A stretch of 64,000 nt of DNA, taken from contig CAXRIA010000043.1 in assembly GCA_964230805.1 (NCBI GenBank), positions 7,976 to 71,975 on the forward strand, read 5' to 3'. Position 1 is the first letter of the stretch, and the number at the start of each line of letters is the position of its first letter. The notes under the pieces are model-generated. The model worked only from the letters and a program-made list of their open reading frames with translations, searched no databases and was not told the DNA's origin. Both the position numbers and the translations under genes were made by a program. The DNA is from Flavicella sp964230805 (GTDB taxonomy: Bacteria > Bacteroidota > Bacteroidia > Flavobacteriales > Flavobacteriaceae). Positions 52,919 through 62,071 of the stretch are shown one piece after another.

Positions 52919-54253
52919 TTACGCTTTTACAGGAAATACTCCATCATTTAAAGCCCGAAGTGTACGGATTTTATCTTCTGATTTTATCAGTAGCGAAACA
53001 TTGTAATCACTACCACCATACGAAATCATACGAATTGGAATGTCCGACATACTTTTAAAAACTTCTGTACTTGCTCCGCTTTGCTTTTGTGAAAAATTTC
53101 CAGCCAAACAAACAATCGTCAAATCCGTATCCACTTGAACACTTCCAATTCCCTCCAACTCCTGAACGATTTCTTGAATTTTAGCATCATTATCAATGGT
53201 AAGTGATACGGCTACCTCCGATGTGGTCACCATGTCAATTGAGGTGTTGTACTTTTCGAATACACTAAAAATTTTATTCAAAAAACCATACGCCATCAAC
53301 ATTCGATACGATTTGATTTTAATTGCGGTAATGCCATCTTTGGCAGCAATCGCACGCACTCCATTCGGGACATCACAGTTCCGGATAATGGTCCCTGCAG
53401 AATTTGGATTGAAAGTGTCTTTCAATAAAACAGGTACATTTTTCTCTTTCGCGGGAATCACGCTTTGCGGATGCAATATTTTCGCGCCAAAATACGCCAA
53501 CTCAGCGGCTTCATCGAAAGAAATTTCTTTCAGCGAAAACGTATTGTCCACATATCTTGGATCATTGTTGTGCATGCCATCAATATCCGTCCAAATTTGA
53601 ATTTCTTCTGCTGTAATGGCAGCTCCTATCAAAGACGCAGAGTAATCACTCCCTCCTCTTTTTAAGTTGTCAATATCGCCTTCATGATTCAAACAAATAT
53701 ACCCCTGTGTTACAAAAATATTGTTTTGAGGATTGGCAGTGACAATAGCACCTAGATTCTCCGTAATAAAGGCTACATCGGGTTCTCCCGCTTTATCAAT
53801 ACGCATAAAATCGAAAGCCGAAAGCAATTGAGCACTTTCTTTAATTTCCTCCAAATACAACGTAAACATATGGGTCGATAAAATTTCTCCCTGCGCTACA
53901 ATAATCTTTTCTATTCCTTCAATGACTGCTAAGGAACCTTCATGAGCGTATGATTTTATAAACTCAAAACGTTCATCAATCAATGCTCCTGCTTGTTTTT
54001 TCAGAGATTCATTGTTATACAATCCTTCTATCACAGTTTTGTATCGACTCCACAATTCATCAATCGTTGCTCTTGCCTCTTCAAATTGGGAAGTCGCAAT
54101 AAAATCTGTAATCTTATGCAAAACATTTGTCGTTTGAGACATGGCAGACAAAACGACAATTTTATCTCCTTCAATGTTTGCTACAATTTTAGCAACTTCC
54201 TTGATGCTTTCAGGAGTTCCTACTGAAGTTCCTCCAAATTTTAAAACTTTCAT
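52919..54253 (-). CDS. lysC: Aspartate kinase (mono-functional)
   Basis: First step of the aspartate pathway to lysine, threonine and methionine. The 444-residue protein has the N-terminal KFGGTSVGTPESI substrate motif, RGGSDYSASLIGAAI and C-terminal ACT domains (about residues 300-444), the site of feedback control by lysine or threonine. No homoserine dehydrogenase is fused. I use the ATG at 54253; the longer frame to 54289 adds 12 residues. Divergent from a probable ACT-fold gene. Confidence 0.94.
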   Translation of the reverse strand: MKVLKFGGTSVGTPESIKEVAKIVANIEGDKIVVLSAMSQTTNVLHKITDFIATSQFEEARATIDELWSRYKTVIEGLYNNESLKKQAGALIDERFEFIKSYAHEGSLAVIEGIEKIIVAQGEILSTHMFTLYLEEIKESAQLLSAFDFMRIDKAGEPDVAFITENLGAIVTANPQNNIFVTQGYICLNHEGDIDNLKRGGSDYSASLIGAAITAEEIQIWTDIDGMHNNDPRYVDNTFSLKEISFDEAAELAYFGAKILHPQSVIPAKEKNVPVLLKDTFNPNSAGTIIRNCDVPNGVRAIAAKDGITAIKIKSYRMLMAYGFLNKIFSVFEKYNTSIDMVTTSEVAVSLTIDNDAKIQEIVQELEGIGSVQVDTDLTIVCLAGNFSQKQSGASTEVFKSMSDIPIRMISYGGSDYNVSLLIKSEDKIRTLRALNDGVFPVKA

Positions 54254-54360
54254 TTCTTCTTGAATTTTTATCGTGCAAAAATCCTCCAATTGTACTTTTG
54301 GCGCAAAAAATTGTAATATATTTACACTTTACTACAAATTGTTTAAATTTAAACATCAAA

Positions 54361-55020
54361 ATGAAAACGATTCAAGAATCTGTTGAAAGCATCATCCGAA
54401 AAACGCCGTTTTATGAAGAGGCTTTGAATGACAAATTGATCAATGTATCCTCGCTTGCAAGAGCGATTCAAGAGGAAGTCGAAAAGGATCTAGGAAAAGA
54501 AGTCAAACCGGGAGCTATTATGATGGCAATCAACCGACTTTCGCCTTCTAATTTGTTGCGGATTCGAAAAAACATTCGAAAATTCACCTTTTCATTGGGC
54601 GATTTTATTGTGAGGTCTGACCTGTGTAATTACACTTATAAAAACACCTCGAGCTTACTAAAATCAATCACCTCGCTTTTAACCGAAATTGGAGAGGACA
54701 AAGATTTCTTTTTTACAATTTCTCAAGGGATTTTTGAAACCAACATTGTGACGAGCAAAAATTTAGAATCCAAAGTCAAAACGCTTTTTTCAAAAGAAAT
54801 TTTGATTTACGCACACAACGAATTGGCCTCTATCACCATCAAATTACCCAAAACAAACGTAGAACAATCGGGGGTCTATTATTTCATTCTCAAACAGTTG
54901 GCCTGGGCCGGAATTTCTGTGCAAGAAATCATTTCAACTACACATGAAATGACGATTGTTGTCAAAGAGGAAGATGTCAACAGCACCTTCGCTATCTTAA
55001 TAGATATGAAGAAAAAATAA
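54361..55020 (+). CDS. Uncharacterised protein with probable C-terminal ACT-like domain
   Basis: A 219-residue protein without a recognised family name. The N-terminal half is helical and basic (SSLARAIQEEVEKDLGKEV, with a helix-turn-helix-like look). The C-terminal 65 residues (ITIKLPKTNVEQSGVYYFILKQLAWAGISVQEIIST, then MTIVVKEEDVNSTFAIL) have the beta-alpha-beta-beta-alpha-beta pattern of an ACT domain. It is divergent from lysC, separated by 107 bases, so a regulatory role in aspartate-family metabolism is plausible. I use the ATG at 54361. Confidence 0.7.
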   Translation: MKTIQESVESIIRKTPFYEEALNDKLINVSSLARAIQEEVEKDLGKEVKPGAIMMAINRLSPSNLLRIRKNIRKFTFSLGDFIVRSDLCNYTYKNTSSLLKSITSLLTEIGEDKDFFFTISQGIFETNIVTSKNLESKVKTLFSKEILIYAHNELASITIKLPKTNVEQSGVYYFILKQLAWAGISVQEIISTTHEMTIVVKEEDVNSTFAILIDMKKK

Positions 55021-55038
55021 TTTTTTAGATCTTCTAAA

Positions 55039-55944
55039 ATGCCTCAGAAAACACTTCTCACGATCGTTGGTCCTACCGCAATTGGCAAAACGGCCCTCAG
55101 CATATACCTCGCAAAACATTTTTCAGCTCCTATTATATCTTGTGATTCTCGTCAATTTTACAAAGAAATTGAAATAGGAACCGCTGTTCCCTCGAAAGAA
55201 GAGCTGTTGGCAGCCCCACATTATTTTATTCAAAACCGATCCATTTTTGAAGATTACAACGTGGGACAGTTTGAAAAAGATGCCTTAAAAAAATTGGAAG
55301 AACTATTTCTTGAGTATTCCATGGTGATCATGGTTGGTGGAAGCGGACTCTATGTAGATGCTGTTCTAAAAGGATTAGATTACTTTCCTGATATAGATCC
55401 ACTTATAAGAACTAAACTGAACAAAGAGTTTAAAGAAAAGGGACTGCTTTATTTACAAAATAAATTGAAAGAATTGGATTCGGAAACGTATCACTCCATC
55501 GCCTTAGAAAATCCACACCGCGTCATCCGAGCATTGGAAGTTTGTCTAGGATCGGGTAAAACATATACTTCTTTTAAAAACAAGCCCAAAGCTCCGAGAG
55601 CCTTCCATTCTATAAAGATAGGTCTGAATGCAGCACGCCCAATCTTGTACAACCGAATTAATCAAAGAGTCGATTTGATGATGGAAAACGGACTTTTGGA
55701 AGAAGCAAAAAAAATGTACCCCTTTAGAGAAAAAAACGCATTACAGACCGTTGGGTATCGTGAGCTTTTTCGGTATTTCGATGGTGAAATTTCGCTTGAC
55801 TTCGCTGTGGAAGAAATAAAGAAAAATACGCGAAGATTTGCGAAAAGACAAATGACCTGGTTTCAAAAAGACAAAGAAACACATTGGTTTGACTTTAAAG
55901 ATGACAAAAAACGAATTACGGACACCATTAACAAAATAATATGA
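55039..55944 (+). CDS. miaA: tRNA dimethylallyltransferase
   Basis: Transfers a dimethylallyl group to A37 of tRNAs that read UNN codons. The 301-residue protein has the P-loop GPTAIGKTAL, DSRQFYKEIEIGTA, GGSGLYVDAV and the RRFAKRQMTWF signature. It starts 18 bases after the ACT-like gene and overlaps the thioesterase gene by 4 bases (ATGA), indicating an operon. Confidence 0.96.
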   Translation: MPQKTLLTIVGPTAIGKTALSIYLAKHFSAPIISCDSRQFYKEIEIGTAVPSKEELLAAPHYFIQNRSIFEDYNVGQFEKDALKKLEELFLEYSMVIMVGGSGLYVDAVLKGLDYFPDIDPLIRTKLNKEFKEKGLLYLQNKLKELDSETYHSIALENPHRVIRALEVCLGSGKTYTSFKNKPKAPRAFHSIKIGLNAARPILYNRINQRVDLMMENGLLEEAKKMYPFREKNALQTVGYRELFRYFDGEISLDFAVEEIKKNTRRFAKRQMTWFQKDKETHWFDFKDDKKRITDTINKII

Positions 55945-56426
55945 AAGAACTTCCTAAAATATTAGAAAGCTCGAAAAAAATTCGCTTCCAAGACTGCGAC
56001 CCTTTCAATCATTTGAACAATGGCCGGTATGTAGATTATTACATAAATGCAAGAGAAGATCAACTCTTGGAGAACTACAACATTGATTTGTTTAAAATTA
56101 TCAAAGAAGAAGGCCTCGGGTGGGTGGTTTCCAACAATCAAATTGCTTTTCTGAAACCTGTTTTCACCATGGAAAACATTGTTTTTGAATCCCAGTTAAT
56201 TTCATTTACTCCCAAAGGAATTCAAGTAGAAATGCGTATGTGGAATACGAACAAAACCCTTTTAAAATCCATCGCTTGGTTTCGATTTGTTCCCTTCAAC
56301 CTCAAGAAAAATCAAGTCAGTCAACACGATGAAAATTACATGCAACTTTTTGAAAAAGTCGTAGAACCCGTGCCTCAAAAGACCTTTGAAGAAAGAGAAT
56401 TGTTTTTCCGAAAAAAACATTCGTAA
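55941..56426 (+). CDS. 4HBT-family acyl-CoA thioesterase
   Basis: A 161-residue single hot-dog thioesterase. The N-terminal FQDCDPFNHLNNGRYVDYYINAR fits the 4-hydroxybenzoyl-CoA thioesterase/YbgC pattern with the catalytic Asp in DCDP and NHLNN. The acyl-CoA substrate cannot be told from sequence. Translationally coupled to miaA through an ATGA overlap. Confidence 0.88.
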   Translation: MKELPKILESSKKIRFQDCDPFNHLNNGRYVDYYINAREDQLLENYNIDLFKIIKEEGLGWVVSNNQIAFLKPVFTMENIVFESQLISFTPKGIQVEMRMWNTNKTLLKSIAWFRFVPFNLKKNQVSQHDENYMQLFEKVVEPVPQKTFEERELFFRKKHS

Positions 56427-56510
56427 ACACTATTTTCATAACCTTCATACGAACATCCCATTTTTCTGGCTCAGATCTCAAATTAAACTTTCAAAATATA
56501 CAACTTTGAG

Positions 56511-56518
56511 TATCTTTG
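56511..56518 (+). promoter_or_regulatory. -7 promoter box for dapD
   Basis: TATCTTTG, matching TAnnTTTG; start codon 22 bases below. It lies upstream of the ATG at 56540 and overlaps the alternative start at 56516, arguing against the latter. Confidence 0.55.
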
Positions 56519-56539
56519 CATTCAAATAAAATTACAACC

Positions 56540-57703
56540 ATGAATACAATCGATCATTTCAAAGAATACGTACAAAATATTACTTCACAAACAAACTACA
56601 CCAAGCCGTTGGCATTTGGACTGGGGATTCGAAGATCCAAAGGAGAAAAAACCTTGGATGTTCACTTTCCAGCCATCAATTGGGATACTGCATTTGGAAC
56701 TGCCGCCCTGTTGCAAGATGTTGTGGGATATACTTCTTCAGAAAATGGTTTTGTAAGTATTGGTAAAGCGCAGCTTCAGCAAGCTTTTGATAATTTTGCG
56801 GCATTCCACAACGAAATTGAAAAGCACCCAAATATTCTTTTAATCAAACAATTGTTAGACAACTACAAGGAACCAAATGGCTATCACACAGTGGACATTG
56901 TTGCTTATTTCTTGTTTGACAAGGACAGTGCAGTTGCCGATGCCGTGGAAGGATACTTCAAATTACAATGTTTGTCACAATTACACGTCAAACCTCACGG
57001 CTTATCATTGGAAGGTGTTTTTGGGAAATTAAATAATATTGCATGGTCGAACCAAGGACCTATATTACCTGAAGATTTAGATGAAGAACGCATCAAAGCC
57101 AATTTCAAAGGAATTGCCTTGAATGTGACACACGTAGATAAATTTCCATACATGGTGAATTACCACGTTCCTAACGGTGTTCGAATTGCTTCGGGGTCTC
57201 AAGTTCGATTGGGGGCTCATTGTGCTGTTGGAACAACGGTAATGCCAGCGGGATATATCAATTTTAATGCCGGAACACTTGGAAATGCTATGATTGAAGG
57301 TCGTGTATCTGCCGGTGTGGTAGTAGGTCATGATTCCGATTTAGGAGGTGGTGTTTCAATTATGGGCACACTCTCGGGAGGAAATAAAAATGTAATCTCA
57401 ATCGGAGACAAATGCTTGCTTGGAGCAAATTCCGGTACAGGGATCTCTCTTGGTTTTGGATGTACCATCGCTGCTGGTGTATATGTTACAGCTGCCGCGA
57501 AAGTTTGGTTGTACAATGCTGAAAAACAACCTGTAGATATTGATGGCAATATTGTTGAAGAAGGCGCTAATATTGTAAAAGGTGCCGCACTAAACGGCAA
57601 AGACAAATTGTTGTTTTTACTCGATAGTACCAATGGCCATTTGACTTGTAGACCCAATCCAAAGACCATTGAATTGAATGCAAGTTTGCATGTTAAAAAT
57701 TAA
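56540..57703 (+). CDS. dapD: Tetrahydrodipicolinate N-succinyltransferase, long form
   Basis: Lysine/diaminopimelate synthesis step using succinyl-CoA. The 387-residue protein has an N-terminal domain of about 200 residues, then a left-handed beta-helix with hexapeptide repeats (VRLGAHCAVGTTVMPAGYI, GRVSAGVVVGHDSDLGGG, LLGANSGTGISLG). This matches the longer actinobacterial/Pseudomonas-type DapD rather than the E. coli form of about 270 residues. Transcribed alone and ended by a strong terminator. Confidence 0.93.
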   Translation: MNTIDHFKEYVQNITSQTNYTKPLAFGLGIRRSKGEKTLDVHFPAINWDTAFGTAALLQDVVGYTSSENGFVSIGKAQLQQAFDNFAAFHNEIEKHPNILLIKQLLDNYKEPNGYHTVDIVAYFLFDKDSAVADAVEGYFKLQCLSQLHVKPHGLSLEGVFGKLNNIAWSNQGPILPEDLDEERIKANFKGIALNVTHVDKFPYMVNYHVPNGVRIASGSQVRLGAHCAVGTTVMPAGYINFNAGTLGNAMIEGRVSAGVVVGHDSDLGGGVSIMGTLSGGNKNVISIGDKCLLGANSGTGISLGFGCTIAAGVYVTAAAKVWLYNAEKQPVDIDGNIVEEGANIVKGAALNGKDKLLFLLDSTNGHLTCRPNPKTIELNASLHVKN

Positions 57704-57800
57704 AAAATGTTCTCTTGGTAAGGTTTTCGAATTTTTACGACTACCCATACTAGTAAACTTTTAAAGTAGTTCTATACTTTGGAGGGTTTTGGTTATAGTT

Positions 57801-57836
57801 AAAAGCCTCGATATTTGAATATCGAGGCTTTTTTTG
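57801..57836 (+). terminator. Terminator of dapD
   Basis: AAAAGCCTCGATAT pairs with ATATCGAGGCTTTT around a 4-base loop, followed by seven T. It sits about 100 bases after the dapD stop and before the next gene; the gap otherwise shows nothing clear. Confidence 0.88.
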
Positions 57837-57923
57837 TACCCAATTTTCACAAACCATGATTTATATCATAGTTCTGTCATTGAAATAAGCACACCTTTGC
57901 CCGATCAAAATACATTTTCAAAT

Positions 57924-59690
57924 ATGTACAAAAAAGCATCCATTCACAGTTTTCATATTCCTGTCATGGGGTTGGCATACACCATAGACAGTCCTATCAA
58001 AGTTGCACAATACAGCATCAATTCGGTCGTATCGATCGTTGATGACATTCTGATAGAAAATATCAACGAATTCTACAGTCGTAAATACAAACTTCCCTTC
58101 CAATCTTTTTCAACAAAAGAACCCGATGCCAGAGAAAAAAGAATTACCTCGTATTTGAACAATATGGAAACCATTGTCAAAAAAAAGTTTCACGAATTCA
58201 CATTAGCACTTTCTGAAAAAAAAGAAATGCTATTGAATTACCTAGACATACTCCCCGACTGTTCCGACTTAAAAAAAAATCTAATTTGTTTCATGAAAAC
58301 CAATGCAACCAAAAACGAAATGGTCAAATGGTTAAAAAAAAATATTCATCCAGGAGCCATTGATGTGAATATCATGACAAAATTAGACAATGAAAATTAC
58401 CACAAAAAAAAATTGTTAAACAAAGAACACAATGACGCACACGCCGCTCTTAGAGGTTTTGCGAAAAGCAACTTACACGCTTCTATCGTATTGTCTGCCG
58501 GAATGAATCCGCATCTTTACAGCTATTTTGAAAAATTCGAAGACTTTTACCCATTAGAAAATGATGTTTTAACAAAGAAAATCATCCTAAAAGTTAGTGA
58601 CTATCGATCTGCACAAATCCAAGGCCTATTTTTTGCAAAAAAAGGTCTCTGGGTATCGGAATACAGAATAGAATCAGGTTTGAATTGTGGAGGTCATGCT
58701 TTTGCAACAGAAGGTTTGTTACTCGGTCCTATTTTGGAGACTTTCATACAAAATAAAAAGACACTAATTCAAAAAACCTTCGAAACTTATTCCAAGGCAT
58801 TGTCAGAAAAGAAAAGATATTGCCCTGTGAGACCTTTGCCCTTGGCAATTACGGTACAAGGTGGCGTAGGCACAGCTGAAGAACACAACTTTTTAATCGA
58901 CCAATACCAAGTCGACTCTGTCGGTTGGGGCTCCCCTTTTTTACTGGTTCCAGAAGCCACAACAGTGGATTCACAAACCCAAACCTTACTATCCAACGCA
59001 AAAGAAGATGATTTGTATCTGAGTAGTATCTCGCCACTGGGTGTTCCTTTCAACAGCGTAAAAGGAGGCACTTTTGAACAATATAAAAACGACCGATTTA
59101 ACAAACGTAAGTTTGGGAGCGCTTGTCCAAAAAAATTCTTAGCTTTTGACAAGCAGTATACCGATCGATCGATTTGTACAGCTTCTCATAAGTTTCAAAA
59201 AATTGAAATTGAAAAGCTCAATTCCATGGAAATAGATCAAAAGTCTTACCAAAAACGATTGCATGACATTGTTAAAAAATCGTGTTTGTGCACGGGATTG
59301 GCGAATGCTGCTTTGATCGAAAAAAAAATCGATTCCAAGGAAACACATCAAGGAGTCATCGTATGTCCAGGTCCAAATATGGCTTATTTTGACAAAATTG
59401 TTTCTTTAAAAAGAATGATTCAACATATTTATGGTAAAACAAACATTATAGAACCACAAAATCGACCCCATATGTTTTTAAAGGAATGTGAAATGTATCT
59501 CAAATACTTTCAAGAAAAAATATTAAATTCTTCCCCAACAACTACAAAAAAAGAAGAAAAAAAACGAACTACCTTTCGAAACAACTTGTTCTATGGCATT
59601 CAATATTACGAGGAACTGTTTAAAAAATCAAATCCAAAACTTGTGTTAGAATTCTCAAAATTAAAATCAAAATTAAATCAGATTTCATAA
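57924..59690 (+). CDS. Uncharacterised 588-aa protein with flavin TIM-barrel (NMO/GltS-like) signatures
   Basis: I cannot assign a function. Several motifs recall FMN TIM-barrel enzymes such as nitronate monooxygenase, PfaD or the glutamate-synthase barrel: FHIPVMGLAYTIDSP at the N-terminus, LNCGGHAFATEG (about 252-263), ITVQGGVGTAEEH (about 309-321) and VGWGSPFLLVPEA (about 333-345). The last third has C401, C418, C454, C456 and C481 (CPKK, SICTA, KSCLCTGL, IVCPGP), which might bind a metal cluster. The start is the ATG at 57924; the frame opens earlier at a TTG inside the dapD terminator. It appears to be a single-gene unit. Confidence 0.75.
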   Translation: MYKKASIHSFHIPVMGLAYTIDSPIKVAQYSINSVVSIVDDILIENINEFYSRKYKLPFQSFSTKEPDAREKRITSYLNNMETIVKKKFHEFTLALSEKKEMLLNYLDILPDCSDLKKNLICFMKTNATKNEMVKWLKKNIHPGAIDVNIMTKLDNENYHKKKLLNKEHNDAHAALRGFAKSNLHASIVLSAGMNPHLYSYFEKFEDFYPLENDVLTKKIILKVSDYRSAQIQGLFFAKKGLWVSEYRIESGLNCGGHAFATEGLLLGPILETFIQNKKTLIQKTFETYSKALSEKKRYCPVRPLPLAITVQGGVGTAEEHNFLIDQYQVDSVGWGSPFLLVPEATTVDSQTQTLLSNAKEDDLYLSSISPLGVPFNSVKGGTFEQYKNDRFNKRKFGSACPKKFLAFDKQYTDRSICTASHKFQKIEIEKLNSMEIDQKSYQKRLHDIVKKSCLCTGLANAALIEKKIDSKETHQGVIVCPGPNMAYFDKIVSLKRMIQHIYGKTNIIEPQNRPHMFLKECEMYLKYFQEKILNSSPTTTKKEEKKRTTFRNNLFYGIQYYEELFKKSNPKLVLEFSKLKSKLNQIS

Positions 59691-59742
59691 CATTTCGCTT
59701 GCATTTCTAAGCTTCTCAAACGTTTCTTTTTAAGATATTGGT

Positions 59743-59750
59743 TACATTTG
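59743..59750 (+). promoter_or_regulatory. -7 promoter box for smpB
   Basis: TACATTTG, matching TAnnTTTG, ends 7 bases before the smpB ATG, so the leader would be only a few nucleotides. Confidence 0.5.
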
Positions 59751-59757
59751 CAGGCAG

Positions 59758-60213
59758 ATGCAAAAGAAAATAAACATACAAAATAAAAAAGCACGCTTTG
59801 CCTACGAAATTTTAGACACGTACACTGCGGGCATACAGTTGACAGGAACGGAAATCAAATCGATTCGGTTGAGCAAAGCGAGAATTACAGAAAGTTTTTG
59901 TGAATTCAATGATCGTGGTGAACTCTTCGTGATCAACATGTTTATTGAGGAGTATCTTTATGGCAATTCCTACAACCACAAACCCAAAAGCTCAAGACGT
60001 CTTTTGCTACAAAAAAAAGAACTTCGAAAGCTTCAGAAACAGGTGCAAAACGTTGGGCTAACCATTGTCCCTTTGAAACTTTTTTTAAACGATGCTGGTT
60101 GGGCAAAGTTGAACATTGCTTTGTGTAAAGGAAAAAAAATACACGACAAACGAAACACCTTGAAAGAAAGAGACAATCAAAGAGATCTGGACCGGATTAA
60201 AAAGAATTTTTAA
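59758..60213 (+). CDS. smpB: SsrA-binding protein SmpB
   Basis: Partner of tmRNA in rescuing stalled ribosomes. The 151-residue protein has the N-terminal NIQNKKARFAYEILDTY, the GTEIKSIR motif, LFVINMFIEEY and a basic C-terminal tail (KKIHDKRNTLKERD) that reads the empty mRNA channel. The tmRNA gene itself is not in the window. Confidence 0.96.
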   Translation: MQKKINIQNKKARFAYEILDTYTAGIQLTGTEIKSIRLSKARITESFCEFNDRGELFVINMFIEEYLYGNSYNHKPKSSRRLLLQKKELRKLQKQVQNVGLTIVPLKLFLNDAGWAKLNIALCKGKKIHDKRNTLKERDNQRDLDRIKKNF

Positions 60214-60302
60214 AAGGGAATTCACCGTCTCGAATCTTCCTTTTCTGAAATAACTACTCCTAAATTGACTCCTTTTTCAAAACGATACAACACTTGCTCC
60301 AA

Positions 60303-60893
60303 ATGTTAGAAAAACTTTTAAAAAATCACAAAATTATTCTTGCCTCCGGCTCACCGAGACGTCAGCAATTTTTCAAAGAGCTCAACATCCCTTTCACCGT
60401 AAAACTATTTGATGTAAACGAAGTTTACCCAGACGAATTGCACAAGGAGGAAATCTCTGAATATTTAGCCCAACTCAAAGCTGCGCCATTTCAAGGTCAG
60501 TTATCAAATGATGAAATTGTGATCACCGCAGACACCATTGTTTGGCTCGACGAGGAAGCTCTGGGGAAACCTAAAAACCGAGAAATGGCGTTTGAAATGC
60601 TTCAAAAATTATCTGGACGCCAACATGAGGTCATTACTTCCATTTGCATCAAAACCAATACGTATGAAAAAATAATTTCAGACAGCACTTCTGTCTTCTT
60701 TTCAAAACTAACGAACGAAGAAATCAACTATTACATAGACGCGTATGAACCCTTCGACAAAGCCGGAAGTTATGGGATACAGGAATGGATTGGTTTTATC
60801 GGTGTTGAAAAAATAGAAGGTTCCTATTTCAACGTGATGGGACTGCCTGTTCACAAACTGTACCGAATTCTAAGAGAATTGGAAAACTCGTAA
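60303..60893 (+). CDS. maf: Maf-family nucleotide pyrophosphatase
   Basis: House-cleaning hydrolase for non-canonical nucleoside triphosphates. The 196-residue protein has the Maf signature IILASGSPRRQQFF at its start and ADTIVWLDEEALGKP for metal binding. I start at ATG 60303; a TTG 9 bases earlier is possible. It lies 89 bases after smpB on the same strand. Confidence 0.94.
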   Translation: MLEKLLKNHKIILASGSPRRQQFFKELNIPFTVKLFDVNEVYPDELHKEEISEYLAQLKAAPFQGQLSNDEIVITADTIVWLDEEALGKPKNREMAFEMLQKLSGRQHEVITSICIKTNTYEKIISDSTSVFFSKLTNEEINYYIDAYEPFDKAGSYGIQEWIGFIGVEKIEGSYFNVMGLPVHKLYRILRELENS

Positions 60894-61002
60894 AATGACC
60901 CTTTCAATTGCTTTTCGAAGTGAATCGCGACACACACTGGAACTGCTCTTAACACCGTTCAAATAAAAAGAAAAAATTCGTCTTAAAACTCACAAAAATT
61001 AC

Positions 61003-61010
61003 TACTTTTG
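61003..61010 (+). promoter_or_regulatory. -7 promoter box for the transketolase C gene
   Basis: TACTTTTG, matching TAnnTTTG; leader about 22 nt. No good -33 TTG. Confidence 0.5.
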
Positions 61011-61037
61011 TTTGCATAAAAAATCACCCCATACACA

Positions 61038-62009
61038 ATGAAAAAATATACGTTTACTGAAAAAAAAGACACGCGTTCAGGGTTTGGAGCAGGACTAGCT
61101 GAATTAGGGAGAACCAACCCTAAAGTAGTTGCGCTTTGTGCCGATTTGATTGGCTCCTTAAAAATGAACGAATTTATCGATGAAAACCCAGATCGTTTTT
61201 TTCAAATCGGAATTGCTGAGGCCAATATGATCGGAATTGCGGCAGGGTTGACCATTGGAGGTCAAATTCCGTTTACAGGAACGTTTGCCAACTTTTCAAC
61301 AGGTAGAGTGTACGATCAAATTCGTCAATCGGTTGCGTATTCTGATAAAAATGTAAAGATTTGTGCCTCGCATGCGGGATTGACTTTGGGAGAAGATGGT
61401 GCAACCCATCAAATTTTAGAAGATATTGGACTCATGAAAATGTTGCCTGGAATGACAGTGATCAATACTTGTGACTACAATCAAACAGAAGCAGCGACCA
61501 TCGCTATTGCGGAACATGAAGGTCCTGTATACCTTCGTTTTGGAAGACCCGCAGTCCCCATTTTTATGCCAAAACATACGGAATCAAATCATGAAAATAA
61601 ATTTGTGATTGGAAAGGCCATTCAATTGACGGAAGGCGCCGATGTTACCATTGTAGCTACTGGGCACATGGTATGGGAAGCATTGCAAGCATCAGAGGAG
61701 CTCGAAGAATTAGGTATTTCTGCTGAGGTTCTAAACATGCATACCATCAAACCTTTGGATGCAAAAGCTGTTTTGAACTCTGTCGCAAAAACAGGGTGTA
61801 TTGTTACCGCAGAGGAACACAATTATATTGGAGGTTTGGGAGAAAGCATTGCGGGAGTACTGGCAAAAAACAAACCTGTTCCCCAAGAATTTGTAGCAGT
61901 AAATGATAGTTTTGGTGAATCTGGAACCCCGGCACAACTCATGGAAAAATATGGCTTGAATGCCAAGGCCATTGTAAAAGCCGTTCAGAAGGTTACAGCA
62001 CGTAAGTAA
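61038..62009 (+). CDS. Transketolase, C-terminal (pyrimidine-binding) subunit
   Basis: A 323-residue half-transketolase. It has the catalytic glutamate in FQIGIAEANMIGIAAG, FTGTFANFSTGRVYDQIR and HAGLTLGEDGATHQ, followed by the transketolase C-domain. The N-half is encoded about 40 kb away on the other strand at 20061-20909; together they make the active site. Its own promoter box suggests separate expression. Confidence 0.93.
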   Translation: MKKYTFTEKKDTRSGFGAGLAELGRTNPKVVALCADLIGSLKMNEFIDENPDRFFQIGIAEANMIGIAAGLTIGGQIPFTGTFANFSTGRVYDQIRQSVAYSDKNVKICASHAGLTLGEDGATHQILEDIGLMKMLPGMTVINTCDYNQTEAATIAIAEHEGPVYLRFGRPAVPIFMPKHTESNHENKFVIGKAIQLTEGADVTIVATGHMVWEALQASEELEELGISAEVLNMHTIKPLDAKAVLNSVAKTGCIVTAEEHNYIGGLGESIAGVLAKNKPVPQEFVAVNDSFGESGTPAQLMEKYGLNAKAIVKAVQKVTARK

Positions 62010-62071
62010 TTTTGAAACACAATTTTGTGGTATAGAATTCATATATTTATCAAAATTTAATCAAAATAATT

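Noticed and set aside
57834..57923. N-terminal extension of the 588-aa protein from a TTG start
   Set aside because: The TTG lies in the T-run of the dapD terminator; the ATG at 57924 starts where the conserved-looking sequence begins.
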